This document shows positions 56,197-64,000 of a stretch of 64,000 nt of DNA, piece by piece. How positions within the stretch are numbered: the stretch's first letter is position 1; the number at the start of each line of letters is the position of its first letter. The position numbers and the translations under genes were made by a program. Origin of the DNA: Azospirillum sp. RU38E (GTDB lineage Bacteria > Pseudomonadota > Alphaproteobacteria > Azospirillales > Azospirillaceae); NCBI RefSeq assembly GCF_900188385.1, contig NZ_FZOI01000003.1:1-64000 (forward strand), read 5' to 3'. The notes under the pieces were generated by a model, which was not told where the DNA came from, did not search any database, and saw nothing but the letters and a program-made list of their open reading frames with translations.

Positions 56197-57003
56197 TTAA
56201 ACGCGCCAGCCGGAATGGATGCAGGCAATGCCACCCGACAGGTTGCGCGCCCGCGCCTGGGTGAAACCCGCCGCCTCAATCCGGCGGCACAGGGCCTGTT
56301 GTTCGGGGAAGCGGCGGATGCTTTCCACCAGATATTGGTAACTGTCGCGGTCACCCGCCACCATCTGGCCCAGCCGGGGCAGCAGGTGGAAGGAATAGCT
56401 GTCATAAATATCCCGCAGCACCGGAATCACCACATGGCTGAATTCCAGGCAGAAGAACCGGCCACCGGGTTTCAGCACGCGCCGCGCCTCCCGCAGGGCC
56501 TTGTCGATATGGGTGACATTGCGCAGGCCGAAGGCGATCGTATAGGCATCCATCGACCGGCTGGCAAAGGGCAGGTCTTCGGCATTGCCGACCGTCCAGT
56601 CAATGCCGCCAACGGCCCCCTGGTCGATGCCCCGGTCACGCCCCACCCGCACCATGGCCTCTGTCAGGTCACAGACGGTGACGGCGGCGGCGGGGGCCTT
56701 CTTCTTCAGGCGGAAGGCGATATCGCCAGTACCACCGGCCACATCCAGCAGCGCCTCCCCCTCACGCGGGCGGACCAGATCGACGAAGGCATCCTTCCAC
56801 AGCCGGTGGATGCCCATCGACATCAGATCATTCATCAGGTCATAGCGACCGGCCACGCTGCCGAACACGCCTTGCACCAGCGGGGCCTTTTCGGTCGGGT
56901 CAATCTCCCGGAAGCCGAAGAAACGCCCCTCCTCCCCGGCAGGCGGGCGGGGCGGGGTGGCGCTGGGGCCGGCGGCGGTGTGGTCGGTGCGTGCATCGCT
57001 CAT
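56197..57003 (-). CDS. ubiE: ubiquinone/menaquinone methyltransferase UbiE
   Basis: UbiE methylates carbon 2 of the benzoquinol ring in ubiquinone synthesis. The product, about 268 residues, has FGFREIDPTEKAPLVQGVFG, SVAGRYDLMNDLMSMGIHRL, the SAM motif LLDVAGGTGDIAFRL, and NAEDLPFASRSMDAYTIAFG. An N-terminal extension (about 30 residues rich in Pro and Ala) precedes the fold. The ATG at 57003 is used. The longer frame upstream reaches into the divergent trehalase region. It heads a ubiE-ubiB-mobB-moeA run with very short gaps. Confidence 0.94.
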   Translation of the reverse strand: MSDARTDHTAAGPSATPPRPPAGEEGRFFGFREIDPTEKAPLVQGVFGSVAGRYDLMNDLMSMGIHRLWKDAFVDLVRPREGEALLDVAGGTGDIAFRLKKKAPAAAVTVCDLTEAMVRVGRDRGIDQGAVGGIDWTVGNAEDLPFASRSMDAYTIAFGLRNVTHIDKALREARRVLKPGGRFFCLEFSHVVIPVLRDIYDSYSFHLLPRLGQMVAGDRDSYQYLVESIRRFPEQQALCRRIEAAGFTQARARNLSGGIACIHSGWRV

Positions 57004-57145
57004 GATAGGCGCACCATAGCGGCAAGCCGGCCCGCTGGGAAGCGGGGCAACGCAGGCCGCCCCTGCGCGGATTGGCGCGGGCGGCGGCGGAACCCGTGCG
57101 GCCCTTCGCCCGTTACGCCCCGCAGGGTTAAAAAAGGGGATCGCC

Positions 57146-58738
57146 ATGAAACAAAGCCGCCTGCTCATCGTGGTTGCCGCCCTTTGGCTCTGCGCCTTCA
57201 CCCAAGCGCCCAGCCCCGCCGATCTCTACGGCCCGCTGTTCCAGGCGGTGCAGACCCAGCGGATTTTCGGCGATGGCAAAAGTTTTGTGGATGCGGTGCC
57301 CAAGCGCCCGGCCGAAGCGATCATGGCGGATTACCGGGCCAGACCGCCAGCTGATGCCACCGCATTGCGGCGCTTCGTGCTGGATAATTTCACCCTGCCG
57401 ACCGATATCCCCACGCCGGCGAACAGCCCGGCGGGCGGCAGCGATCCGGGCCCCCTGCTGGATCATATCGCCGCCCTCTGGCCACATCTGACCAGGATGC
57501 CGGAAACCCCGCCGCCCGGATCGTCCGCCCTGGTTTTGCCCGCCCCCTATGTGGTGCCGGGCGGCCGGTTCCGCGAGATTTATTACTGGGACAGTTATTT
57601 CACCATGCTGGGGCTGATGCGTGACGGCCGAATGGATCTGGTGGCGTCCATGGTGGCGGATTTCGAGCATCTGCTGGAAACCTATGGCCGTATCCCCAAC
57701 GGCACCCGCAGCTATTATCTCAGCCGTTCGCAACCGCCCTTCTTCGCCCTGATGGTCGATCTGTTGCCGAAGGGAGATGCGGCAACGCAGCAGCGCCATC
57801 TGGCCGCCCTGAAAAGGGAACATGATTTCTGGATGCAAGGCAGCGGCTGTCTGACGCCCAAGGCGCATCAGCCCGATGCCTGCCAACGCGTGGTGCGGCT
57901 GGCCGATGGCAGCCTGCTGAACCGCTATTGGGACGACCGCGACAGCCCGCGCGATGAATCCTATGCCGAGGATGTGGAAACCGCCCATCAGGCGCCCCAC
58001 CGCCCAGCCCCGGATGTCTACCGCCATCTGCGGGCCGCCGCCGAAAGCGGCTGGGATTTCAGTTCGCGCTGGCTGGACGACCCGGCAAAGCTGTCCAGCA
58101 TCCGCACCACCGACATCATCCCGGTCGATCTCAACAGCCTGCTCTGGCAGTTGGAGCGGTCCATTGCCCTGCATTGCGCCCTGCTGGAGGATCGCGCCTG
58201 TGCCGATCTGTTCGAACGGCAAGCCGCTGCCCGCCAGGGGGCGATCATTCGCCATCTCTGGCAACCACAGCAGGGGCGCTTTGCCGATTATGACATCATC
58301 CAGGGGCGCCCCACTTCGGTGCTTTCCGCCGCCGCCCTGTTCCCCCTTTTCGTCGGGCTGGCCACGCCATCACAGGCCGACGCGGTGGCAGCATTAACAG
58401 AACGGGAACTGCTGGCACCGGGCGGCCTGCGCACCACGCAAATCCGCAGCGGCCAGCAATGGGATGCCCCCAATGGTTGGCCGCCGCTGCAATGGGTGGC
58501 GGTGGAAGGGCTGGCCCGCTATGGGCACCGGCCCTTGGCGCGAGAGATTGCCCAGCGCTGGATCGGCACCGTGGACAGCACCTATCGCACCACTGGCAAG
58601 CTGCTGGAAAAATATAATGTTGAGGAGCGGCTGCCCGGCGGGGGCGGGGAATATCCGCTGCAGGATGGTTTCGGCTGGACCAATGGCGTCACCCGCGCCT
58701 TGATCGCCCGTTACCCGGAACTGAATCCCGACCGTTAG
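57146..58738 (+). CDS. treA: periplasmic trehalase (GH37)
   Basis: The enzyme splits trehalose to two glucoses. The 530-residue product has a signal peptide (MKQSRLLIVVAALWLCAFTQ) and the two family signatures: PGGRFREIYYWDSYFTMLGL and QWDAPNGWPPLQW. Other features are GRIPNGTRSYYLSRSQPPFF and a C-terminal GGGGEYPLQDGFGWTNGV with the catalytic glutamate region. The signal peptide places it in the periplasm (TreA type, not cytoplasmic TreF). No trehalose transport genes are adjacent. Confidence 0.94.
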   Translation: MKQSRLLIVVAALWLCAFTQAPSPADLYGPLFQAVQTQRIFGDGKSFVDAVPKRPAEAIMADYRARPPADATALRRFVLDNFTLPTDIPTPANSPAGGSDPGPLLDHIAALWPHLTRMPETPPPGSSALVLPAPYVVPGGRFREIYYWDSYFTMLGLMRDGRMDLVASMVADFEHLLETYGRIPNGTRSYYLSRSQPPFFALMVDLLPKGDAATQQRHLAALKREHDFWMQGSGCLTPKAHQPDACQRVVRLADGSLLNRYWDDRDSPRDESYAEDVETAHQAPHRPAPDVYRHLRAAAESGWDFSSRWLDDPAKLSSIRTTDIIPVDLNSLLWQLERSIALHCALLEDRACADLFERQAAARQGAIIRHLWQPQQGRFADYDIIQGRPTSVLSAAALFPLFVGLATPSQADAVAALTERELLAPGGLRTTQIRSGQQWDAPNGWPPLQWVAVEGLARYGHRPLAREIAQRWIGTVDSTYRTTGKLLEKYNVEERLPGGGGEYPLQDGFGWTNGVTRALIARYPELNPDR

Positions 58739-58786
58739 ACTCCATTGCTATGATCAGAGCCGGCGTCAAACAGGATCGGTCGTATA

Positions 58787-58871
58787 ATACCAATCTCACT
58801 TGATCGTGACCGATCCAGGGAGATTTTTGTTCCCTCAGGCGCCGGGCGCTGCCATCCGGCGGGTTGGTATA
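58787..58871 (-). repeat. multi-hairpin repeat element, copy 3 (shortened)
   Basis: Read on the minus strand it begins ATACCAA and ends ATTGGTAT, enclosing GGAACAAAAATCTCCCTGG and GATCG-GTCA-CGATC. It matches the right half of the copy at 60632-60792 nearly base for base (for example GATCG-loop-CGATC and CCCGGCGC-TGAGGGAAC). The left hairpins A to C are missing. Copies 2 and 3 flank the glycosyltransferase gene in opposite orientations. Confidence 0.75.
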
Positions 58872-58873
58872 AA

Positions 58874-60037
58874 TTAGCCGATCAGCTGAGACAGGTTCTG
58901 CATTTCCGCCCGCACCCGATCCCGGAAACGCAGAATCGCCCTGTCCTCGACCTCATTAACGTCGTGGCTATAGAAATGGCTGTCGGGACGAATATGCGTC
59001 GGGGAACCGGGAAGGGCGGTGGCGATGCCGCGATCGCGCTTTCGTTCCCATTCCTGCCAGGATTTACAGAAATAATGGTTCAGAACCAATCGCTTCGGCT
59101 GAAGAACCACATGCCGGTCGGGGTCACCATGGGTGCCGGCCACGGTAAAATTCTCGTCCACCAGAAAGCCCTGCGACAGGCCCGGCGTATGCACCCCCAC
59201 ACGGGCCACCAGATTCGGCCGGGCAATGGTCTTCACTGAACAATTGACAGGATGGGCCCCCTGCGCCCGTTGGGTGAAGCGTTCCATCACCAAGCCATCG
59301 CCGGCTTCCCGCCGGCCGCCGGAGCCGAATACCCGCCAGGGCAGCATCAATCCGCCGACCCCCTGATAATCAGCCAGGACGGTATGGATGTCATCGCTAC
59401 CCAAGGGCAGAATGAATTCATCCAGATCGATAAAAGCAACCCAGCGGGCGCGACCTGACAGCCGCCTCACCCCTTCCTGATAGGCCGGCTCCTGGGGTGT
59501 CCGGCCAGGCCGGGTCGGCCATGGAACATGTTCCAGCCAACCCTGGCGGGCCAACCGGGCCAATATCTGGCTGGTCCCGTCGCTGCTGTCATTATCGCAG
59601 ATCAGAAAATGATCAACGCCGATCACCCGGTGATAGGCCAGCCATTCCAGAAGATAGGGCCCTTCATCCTTGGCGATGGCGCAGATGGCCAGATTGATGG
59701 GCACCAGCGCATCCGGCGGCGGCAGCGGTTCATAGCGGAGATTGGGCAGCAGAACTTCAACCGGCGTTCCCAACAGCGGCATCCCTTCCGCCTCCACCCG
59801 CAATTGGTGGGACTTTCCGTCCATCACATGGGGGGGCAACACCAGGGTAAAGGCATGGGATCCATCCCCGATGCCGGCATCTTCCAGATCGGGGCGATAT
59901 TGATCGGCAATGTCGGTTGCCAGCTCAACCCCGTCCAGCAGAATGCGCACCGCGACCCGACGCAGCGGCTGATCCTGATCCCAGACCCAGCCGGCAACAT
60001 GCCGTCCCCCCAACCTGTCAAAATGACCATAAATCAA
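58874..60037 (-). CDS. glycosyltransferase (family 2/92-like) with N-terminal beta domain
   Basis: Residues about 1-100 form a beta-rich domain (GGRHVAGWVWDQDQPLRRVA and DAGIGDGSHAFTLVLPP) that recurs in front of glycosyltransferases and sulfotransferases of this order. Residues about 115-340 match the GT92/DUF23-type fold: CAIAKDEGPYLLEWLAYHRV, FLICDNDSSDGTSQIL, the DxD-like FIDLDEFILPL, and LNHYFCKSWQEWERKRDRG. It probably adds a sugar to a surface polymer. No other polysaccharide genes are adjacent. Repeat copies 2 and 3 bracket it. Confidence 0.88.
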   Translation of the reverse strand: MIYGHFDRLGGRHVAGWVWDQDQPLRRVAVRILLDGVELATDIADQYRPDLEDAGIGDGSHAFTLVLPPHVMDGKSHQLRVEAEGMPLLGTPVEVLLPNLRYEPLPPPDALVPINLAICAIAKDEGPYLLEWLAYHRVIGVDHFLICDNDSSDGTSQILARLARQGWLEHVPWPTRPGRTPQEPAYQEGVRRLSGRARWVAFIDLDEFILPLGSDDIHTVLADYQGVGGLMLPWRVFGSGGRREAGDGLVMERFTQRAQGAHPVNCSVKTIARPNLVARVGVHTPGLSQGFLVDENFTVAGTHGDPDRHVVLQPKRLVLNHYFCKSWQEWERKRDRGIATALPGSPTHIRPDSHFYSHDVNEVEDRAILRFRDRVRAEMQNLSQLIG

Positions 60038-60540
60038 GAAATGCGCCTTTCCGGAATGATGGCGGCGGGGGAAGACATATTAATATCACCGCAGGAAAAC
60101 CTGGATTTCGGGGTTATTCAGAATTTCACGATCAACCGCACGGCCACAGGTTTCATCGGTTCGGCTTGGCGTTCCCTTCCTTCATCACCAAACACCGATG
60201 TCCGGGGCCCCGCCCTGCCCCCTTATCTGCACTATAATAAAAAAGCCCTTTGTTGGATATCCCTGCGGTGAAATCCGCGAGCAAAGGCATGGCGTCGCCG
60301 CGCCGGTGCCGGGAACAAGGCAAAAATGTGAGATGAGGATCGGTCGAACCGACATACGAGAGAATCCGTCATTATCTCTGGCCGTCAAGGTCGCCAACTT
60401 GTTTGGAAATTGTCTGGCGGAACCCATCTGGGCCAGCGGTCATGTGCCGCACAATCAGACGGGACATCTGAACGCAGTCGTCCCGTTCAAAATCTCAAAC
60501 CTAACCCTTGTCCAAGCAGGGCCGTCCCCACACGGTATGA
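60038..60540. other. gene-free region upstream of the glycosyltransferase
   Basis: About 500 bases carry no credible gene. Base composition is less GC-rich than the flanks in the first 250 bases. The short inverted repeat GCGG (60266)/CCGC (60276) and several weak palindromes are visible, but nothing firm. It must contain the promoter of the leftward glycosyltransferase gene. Together with the repeats at 60541-60792 it forms nearly 800 bases of non-coding DNA. Confidence 0.5.
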
Positions 60541-60636
60541 TATACCCAAGCGCCGAATAAATTCGGCAAAATGCTCAAACGCCGCACGGGCTTAGGTATA
60601 CCCAGTTCCGGGATTCTCCCGTCACTTGGGTATACC
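60541..60636. repeat. two tandem palindromic modules bounded by TATACC
   Basis: Module A (60541-60600) is bounded by TATACCCAAG and CTTAGGTATA and contains the hairpin GCCGAAT/ATTCGGC. Module B (60595-60636) is bounded by GGTATACCCA and TGGGTATACC and contains CGGGA/TCCCG. The modules share their edges with each other and with the element that follows, forming a chain. Confidence 0.7.
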
Positions 60637-60792
60637 AATCCGCCGAAAGGTTGAGCTTTCGGCGGATTGGAGGCCGGCGACCGCCGGCCCGCCGCTTGGT
60701 GGCGGCGTAAGCCAAGCTGCCGGAGGCAGCCCCCGGCGCGTGAGGGAACACGAAATCTCCCTGGATCGATCACGATCAAGGGAAATTGGTAT
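60632..60792 (+). repeat. multi-hairpin repeat element, copy 2
   Basis: The edges are ATACCAAT (60632-60639) and ATTGGTAT (60785-60792). Hairpins: A CCAATCCGCCGAAAG (60635-60649) with its exact complement at 60656-60670, B GGCCGGC/GCCGGCC (60672-60689), C CGCCGC/GCGGCG (60690-60707), D CTGCC/GGCAG (60717-60729), and E GATCG/CGATC. CTTGG at 60695-60699 is complementary to CCAAG at 60712-60716. Compared with copy 1, most stems are changed on both sides while loops (GACY, TTGGT, GGA) are kept. Confidence 0.8.
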
Positions 60793-60833
60793 GACATGCT
60801 ATTCCCCTGATTCGGACTATGCCTTCGCCAATA

Positions 60834-62141
60834 TCAGCTGGGCAGCAGAATGGTCACAAGGGTGCCACCACCTAAATCCTCCGCGATGCTCAAATGGCCA
60901 TTATGCAACTCGACCACTTCTTGGACCAGACAGAGCCCGAGACCCAGCCCATCCTTCCCCTCGGCAGCTGGGCCCCGGCGGAATGGCGTGATACGGCCAT
61001 CTTTGGCGAATCCGCCGGGAAAGCCCTTCAATCCGGGACCGGTATCGGCCAAAGTCACTTTGGCATGTCCATCCACCATGATCAGGCCAAGGCGCAATGC
61101 ACCATCTGCCGGGGTGTATTTGATGGCGTTGCTGACAATATTGTGAAGGACCACCATCAAAAGGTCAGGCTGGCCTTCCACCATCACCATGGGCGTGATG
61201 GTTTGAGTTAGCTTCAGGTCCTTTTCGGCAATTTCCGTCGCCCAAGATCGGGTCACTTCAATTAGTAGCTGATCAAGGCGGAAGCGGCGTCCCCGTAACA
61301 TGGAACCGACCCGGTAGCGCGATAGATTCATGATACCGTCGAATGCACGTAGCGCGTCCTCGACCTTTTCATGGACCGGACCCATGGCATCATTGGTCTC
61401 CGGCAATTTCAGCATGATTTCGGTCAGGCGGGCCCGCATCTCATGCTTCAACGCGCCTTCCAGCCAGTCGCGCATCCCGACCAGCCGGTCGATATTGTCC
61501 AGACAGATGTTGAGCATACCGCCGAGCCGCGACAGCGGGTCATGCCCGCGGGCGGGCGGCACCCGGCTGCCAGTTTCGCCCTGCGCGAGCCGCTGGAAGA
61601 CCGACAGGATGGCGCTCGCCCGTTGCTGCTCACGCCGGCCCAACCAGACTGCGCCAACCAGCATGACAAAACTGAACAAGATAAATATGCTGCCGAACAG
61701 AAGCCCGACATGCCGGATAAACAAGGTCTGGCCTGCGAGGTCGCGCGCAACCAGCATCTCCGCCCCGCCTTCCAGTTTGGCTGTTCGGGCCAGCAATGAC
61801 CGCCCATTGCCCGCGCCCTGCGGGCCGGGCAGGTCGAAATAAAAATAGCCATCGTCGCCGGCGGCCTCTGGCCAGCTTTGCAGAATGCTGCCAAGCAGGG
61901 TCCCATCCGCATCCCGCATGGCATAGAAGGCATCGCCATCCTGTTCACTGCGCATAGCGATGTCGAGGGGGCCGACAAGGGGCACATGCTGGTCGGCACG
62001 CTGCAATGCCACAATATCGGCGTCGATCTCCAACCGCGCGCGACTTTCCATGTCCGCCACCAACATTTCCGCGACCAGCAGAAAACCTCCACCGAGCAGG
62101 ATTGCCAGCAGACCCAGGGCTGACAGGACCAGCCATCTCAT
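60834..62141 (-). CDS. sensor histidine kinase
   Basis: The 435-residue product has two membrane segments (VLSALGLLAILLGGGFLLVA and LFGSIFILFSFVMLVGAVWL) around a periplasmic sensor of about 120 residues. A HAMP-like stretch follows, then a dimerisation helix with a phospho-acceptor candidate in LKHEMRARL. The ATPase domain shows the N box HNIVSNAIKYTP, the G1 box LADTGPGL, and the G2 box GLGLGLCLVQEVVEL. The H box is unusual: it lacks the usual Pro after RxxL. The gene is coupled to the response regulator by a four-base overlap. Confidence 0.93.
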   Translation of the reverse strand: MRWLVLSALGLLAILLGGGFLLVAEMLVADMESRARLEIDADIVALQRADQHVPLVGPLDIAMRSEQDGDAFYAMRDADGTLLGSILQSWPEAAGDDGYFYFDLPGPQGAGNGRSLLARTAKLEGGAEMLVARDLAGQTLFIRHVGLLFGSIFILFSFVMLVGAVWLGRREQQRASAILSVFQRLAQGETGSRVPPARGHDPLSRLGGMLNICLDNIDRLVGMRDWLEGALKHEMRARLTEIMLKLPETNDAMGPVHEKVEDALRAFDGIMNLSRYRVGSMLRGRRFRLDQLLIEVTRSWATEIAEKDLKLTQTITPMVMVEGQPDLLMVVLHNIVSNAIKYTPADGALRLGLIMVDGHAKVTLADTGPGLKGFPGGFAKDGRITPFRRGPAAEGKDGLGLGLCLVQEVVELHNGHLSIAEDLGGGTLVTILLPS

Positions 62142-62827
62142 GCCCGAGCCGCGCCCTGAAGCATGTCGGGCGTAAGGCGATAGCCAAGATGAGGAACCGT
62201 TTCGATCGGGTCGCCGCCTATGGCCCGACGAAGCTCTTGCCGCAGGCGCCGCATGGCGCTGTCCACCATGTCACGGTCCAGTGCCATGCTGGGTGGCCAA
62301 GCGCGGCGATGCAGAGCCGCGCGCAGCACGGTTTCCCCGGCCCGCTCCGCCAGCAGATGCAGGATCAGGAAGGATTGCGGGGACAGCACCAATCGGCGAC
62401 CGCTCCAATAGGCTTGCCGATGTTCTATATCCAGCTCCAAGGCACCGCAGATCAACCAGGAACGGTTGAAATGGGCCCGCAGCACCGCCTGCAGTTCGGC
62501 AATCTCGAACGGCTTTGTCATGTAAATGATGGCGCCTGCCTGATACCCGCTTACCCGATCCTCTATCGATGAAAGATGTGACAAAACAATTACCGGAATT
62601 TGTATGGCTTCATCACGCAATCTGCGCAGAAATATCAGTCCATCATCCTTTTCTCCTTCAAGGGTGCGGTCGAGAATGATAATTTGATAGGGAGGCTGCG
62701 CTTCGCGGACCTCATCTAGACTTGGGTTGATCTGGGTCATCCAGGCGACCTCCCCGCCCAGGGCGCCCACGGCGTGGATGATCCGTTCAGCCCATGACCG
62801 GTCATCCTCTAGCAGCAGTACACGCAT
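62138..62827 (-). CDS. OmpR/PhoB family response regulator
   Basis: The 229-residue product has a receiver domain with acidic residues LLLEDD, the phospho-acceptor Asp53 in IIILDRTLEG, Ser83 in VIVLSHLSS, and Lys105 in YMTKPFE. A C-terminal winged helix follows (LVLSPQSFLILHLLAERAGE, MVDSAMRRLRQELRR, VPHLGYRL). It is partnered with the kinase gene downstream. The two exported proteins on the opposite strand are likely targets or inputs by position only. Confidence 0.94.
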   Translation of the reverse strand: MRVLLLEDDRSWAERIIHAVGALGGEVAWMTQINPSLDEVREAQPPYQIIILDRTLEGEKDDGLIFLRRLRDEAIQIPVIVLSHLSSIEDRVSGYQAGAIIYMTKPFEIAELQAVLRAHFNRSWLICGALELDIEHRQAYWSGRRLVLSPQSFLILHLLAERAGETVLRAALHRRAWPPSMALDRDMVDSAMRRLRQELRRAIGGDPIETVPHLGYRLTPDMLQGAARA

Positions 62828-63009
62828 GGCCCCTCCACACGTAGAAGGCTCAAAGGGTTTCCATACCCATTTGCTATGGTGGTAGACTGTAAGGATAGAC
62901 GCACATTTTATAAACTGGCCAATTGGTCAGATGCCATGATGGGGTGTTTTGGAATTTTTGGGCAGGCGGGCATTGTCGCCCTCGACGCTGGAGCACATGG
63001 TAGGAGGGT

Positions 63010-63591
63010 ATGGGAAGGTCGCTCGCATTGCTCATAACTGGCGCTCTCCTGTGGGCTGGCTCTTCACTTGCGGAGGTGACAGTGCCGGAAACCGAGAAAC
63101 AGCGTGACGCCTTGGAATTGGTGATGGAGGCGGACCTGTTATTGTCCCGGGGGGAAGGTGTTGCGACCGGACAGGTGCATGACCTGCTGAAACGTGCCGC
63201 TGGGCGTGTTTTCGGCCTGGACGGCCTTCCTGTGCAATTGGAAACCCCGGGCGCAGAAACGCCGTCCCTGCGGACGGCCCCCCGTGAAACCGCCGGCATC
63301 TTTCGCGGCCGCAGTGCTGGTCCCGGCCGCAGCGAATATTTGTTGCCGGCGGGCGACACTAAGCTGTCCTTTGAAATGATTCCCCTGGAAACCGCTATTC
63401 TTTATGTGCGCACGACGGACACGATGGTGCTGAGCCTGCATATCAGGGATGGCGACGGCATAGCATGTGAGCGCGACGGCGCCGTCGTCCGGCAATTGGT
63501 CTGCGTTTGGGTGCCGCGCCATGCGATGCAGGAGATCACTATCACCAGCCGCGCCCGCAGCCCGCACCGTGTACAGATTCTGACCAATTGA
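63010..63591 (+). CDS. exported protein of unknown function
   Basis: The 193-residue product has a signal peptide (MGRSLALLITGALLWAGSSL, cleavage near AEV). No domain is recognised. The mature region contains two cysteines (IACERDG and QLVCVWVP) and beta-rich segments such as ILYVRTTDTMVLSLHIRDGD. AGGAGG lies only two bases before the ATG, which is unusually close, so translation may start inefficiently or at a nearby alternative codon. It is followed 46 bases later by another exported protein in the same direction, probably one operon. Confidence 0.75.
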   Translation: MGRSLALLITGALLWAGSSLAEVTVPETEKQRDALELVMEADLLLSRGEGVATGQVHDLLKRAAGRVFGLDGLPVQLETPGAETPSLRTAPRETAGIFRGRSAGPGRSEYLLPAGDTKLSFEMIPLETAILYVRTTDTMVLSLHIRDGDGIACERDGAVVRQLVCVWVPRHAMQEITITSRARSPHRVQILTN

Positions 63592-63637
63592 ACGCGGGCA
63601 ATCATTGTTACCGGACAAATTGACGAGGTGCGAAGCG

Positions 63638-64000
63638 ATGCGATCCAGTCTGTTTTCCCGGTATCTGGCATCTTCGATTCTGTTGGTGGGGATGTCGATG
63701 CAGCCCGCCGGTGCGCAGGAGATGCAGGTGTGGCGGCCCGATACGCGACCTGAGGCCGCGTCGGCGGCGGATCAGGTGGCGGCATTGCGGGCCCGCTCGA
63801 CCCCTGGCAGCACGGATTGGCTGATGTCTCTGGCCGCTGCATCCGACCTTCAGCGTGAGGCCGGTGACCCTACCGGTGCCGTCGCGCTGGCGGATACCGT
63901 GATCCACCAAGCGGGGGTGGAAAGTACCGCACCGGCAGCCCTGGTTAGAGCCCTGGTGAGCCGGGCGGGTGCGGCGCGTGACCGGGGAGAGCCGGTTCCG
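63638..64000 (+). CDS. exported protein with TPR-like repeats, cut by the window edge
   Basis: The first 121 residues are visible. A signal peptide (MRSSLFSRYLASSILLVGMS to AGAQ) is followed by helical repeats resembling TPR (STDWLMSLAAASDLQREAGD, PTGAVALADTVIHQAGV, PAALVRALVSRAGAARDRGE). GAGG at 63625-63628 supports the ATG at 63638. TPR-type exported proteins can carry further domains at the C-terminus, but those lie outside the window. It is transcribed away from the two-component genes. Confidence 0.7.
   Translation, partial: MRSSLFSRYLASSILLVGMSMQPAGAQEMQVWRPDTRPEAASAADQVAALRARSTPGSTDWLMSLAAASDLQREAGDPTGAVALADTVIHQAGVESTAPAALVRALVSRAGAARDRGEPVP

Noticed and set aside
54754-57354. 866-residue open frame on the plus strand opposite ubiB and ubiE
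   Set aside because: It spans two convincing genes on the other strand and part of treA, with biased composition and no motifs. Length alone is not evidence in this base composition.
60501-60797. 98-residue open frame on the minus strand across repeat copy 2
   Set aside because: It runs through three palindromic modules with no ribosome-binding site. It is explained by the repeats.

Overview
The window is a GC-rich alphaproteobacterial chromosome segment. It is most like the Rhodospirillales/Azospirillaceae, and a Niveispirillum-like genus is only a guess. The reasons are the trpGDC-moaC-moeA-lexA gene order, a LexA box of the form GAAC-N7-GAAC, an F0 operon with split b and b' subunits (atpI-B-E-b'-b), a ctaC-D-B-G-E oxidase cluster, a PhaR regulator, and an rpmH-rnpA-yidD-yidC-engB block. 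Almost all of it is core housekeeping. No tRNA, rRNA or CRISPR array was seen.

Layout. 1-1034: left edge of an integrated element, with a truncated P4-type integrase facing the 3' end of guaA, a known island insertion site. 1035-7400: guaA, an exported protein of unknown function, a YafJ/EgtC-like amidotransferase, csbD, a phospholipase D-like enzyme and prs. 7452-15450: a soluble chemoreceptor-like protein with its Cache domain at the C-terminus, gatCA, ruvX, an HTH regulator, two-domain TerB/DnaJ protein and an ABC-F ATPase. 15451-18618: gpmA, then a PHA synthase-like pair facing the regulator phaR. 19123-25341: an RND efflux pair without an outer-membrane partner, then purEK. 25454-33983: small genes, lexA, moeA, moaC, trpCDG and an exported divergent polysaccharide deacetylase. 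34131-37822: rpmH-rnpA-yidD-yidC-engB. 38014-45903: M32 carboxypeptidase and the aa3-type cytochrome oxidase operon. 46367-51945: tldD, a VOC protein, the F0 operon and a SCO copper chaperone. 52030-57003: an exported EndoU-type nuclease with a small acidic partner gene, then ubiE-ubiB-mobB-moeA. 57146-64000: periplasmic trehalase, a glycosyltransferase flanked by repeats, a two-component system, and two exported proteins of unknown function (the last cut by the window edge).

How the genes work together. Aerobic respiration dominates: oxidase subunits with their haem (CtaB), copper (CtaG, SCO) and Surf1 assembly factors, the F0 sector, and ubiquinone synthesis (UbiE, UbiB). Molybdenum cofactor synthesis appears twice (moaC-moeA beside trp, mobB-moeA beside ubi). 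Membrane biogenesis and translation are served by YidC/YidD, RnpA, L34, EngB and GatCA. Carbon storage is represented by the PHA genes with PhaR.

The least explained signals are in the non-coding DNA. One is a repeat family bounded by ATACCAAT/ATTGGTAT. It has three copies here (37822-37971, 58787-58871, 60632-60792) and a chain of hairpins whose stems differ but stay paired while the loop words are conserved. A second family is MITE-like (11316-11493, 26799-26997), with TGAGTGTC-type terminal inverted repeats and inner palindromes, and it touches the start or stop signals of adjacent genes. The EndoU gene and its ATGA-coupled acidic neighbour form the best candidate toxin-immunity pair.
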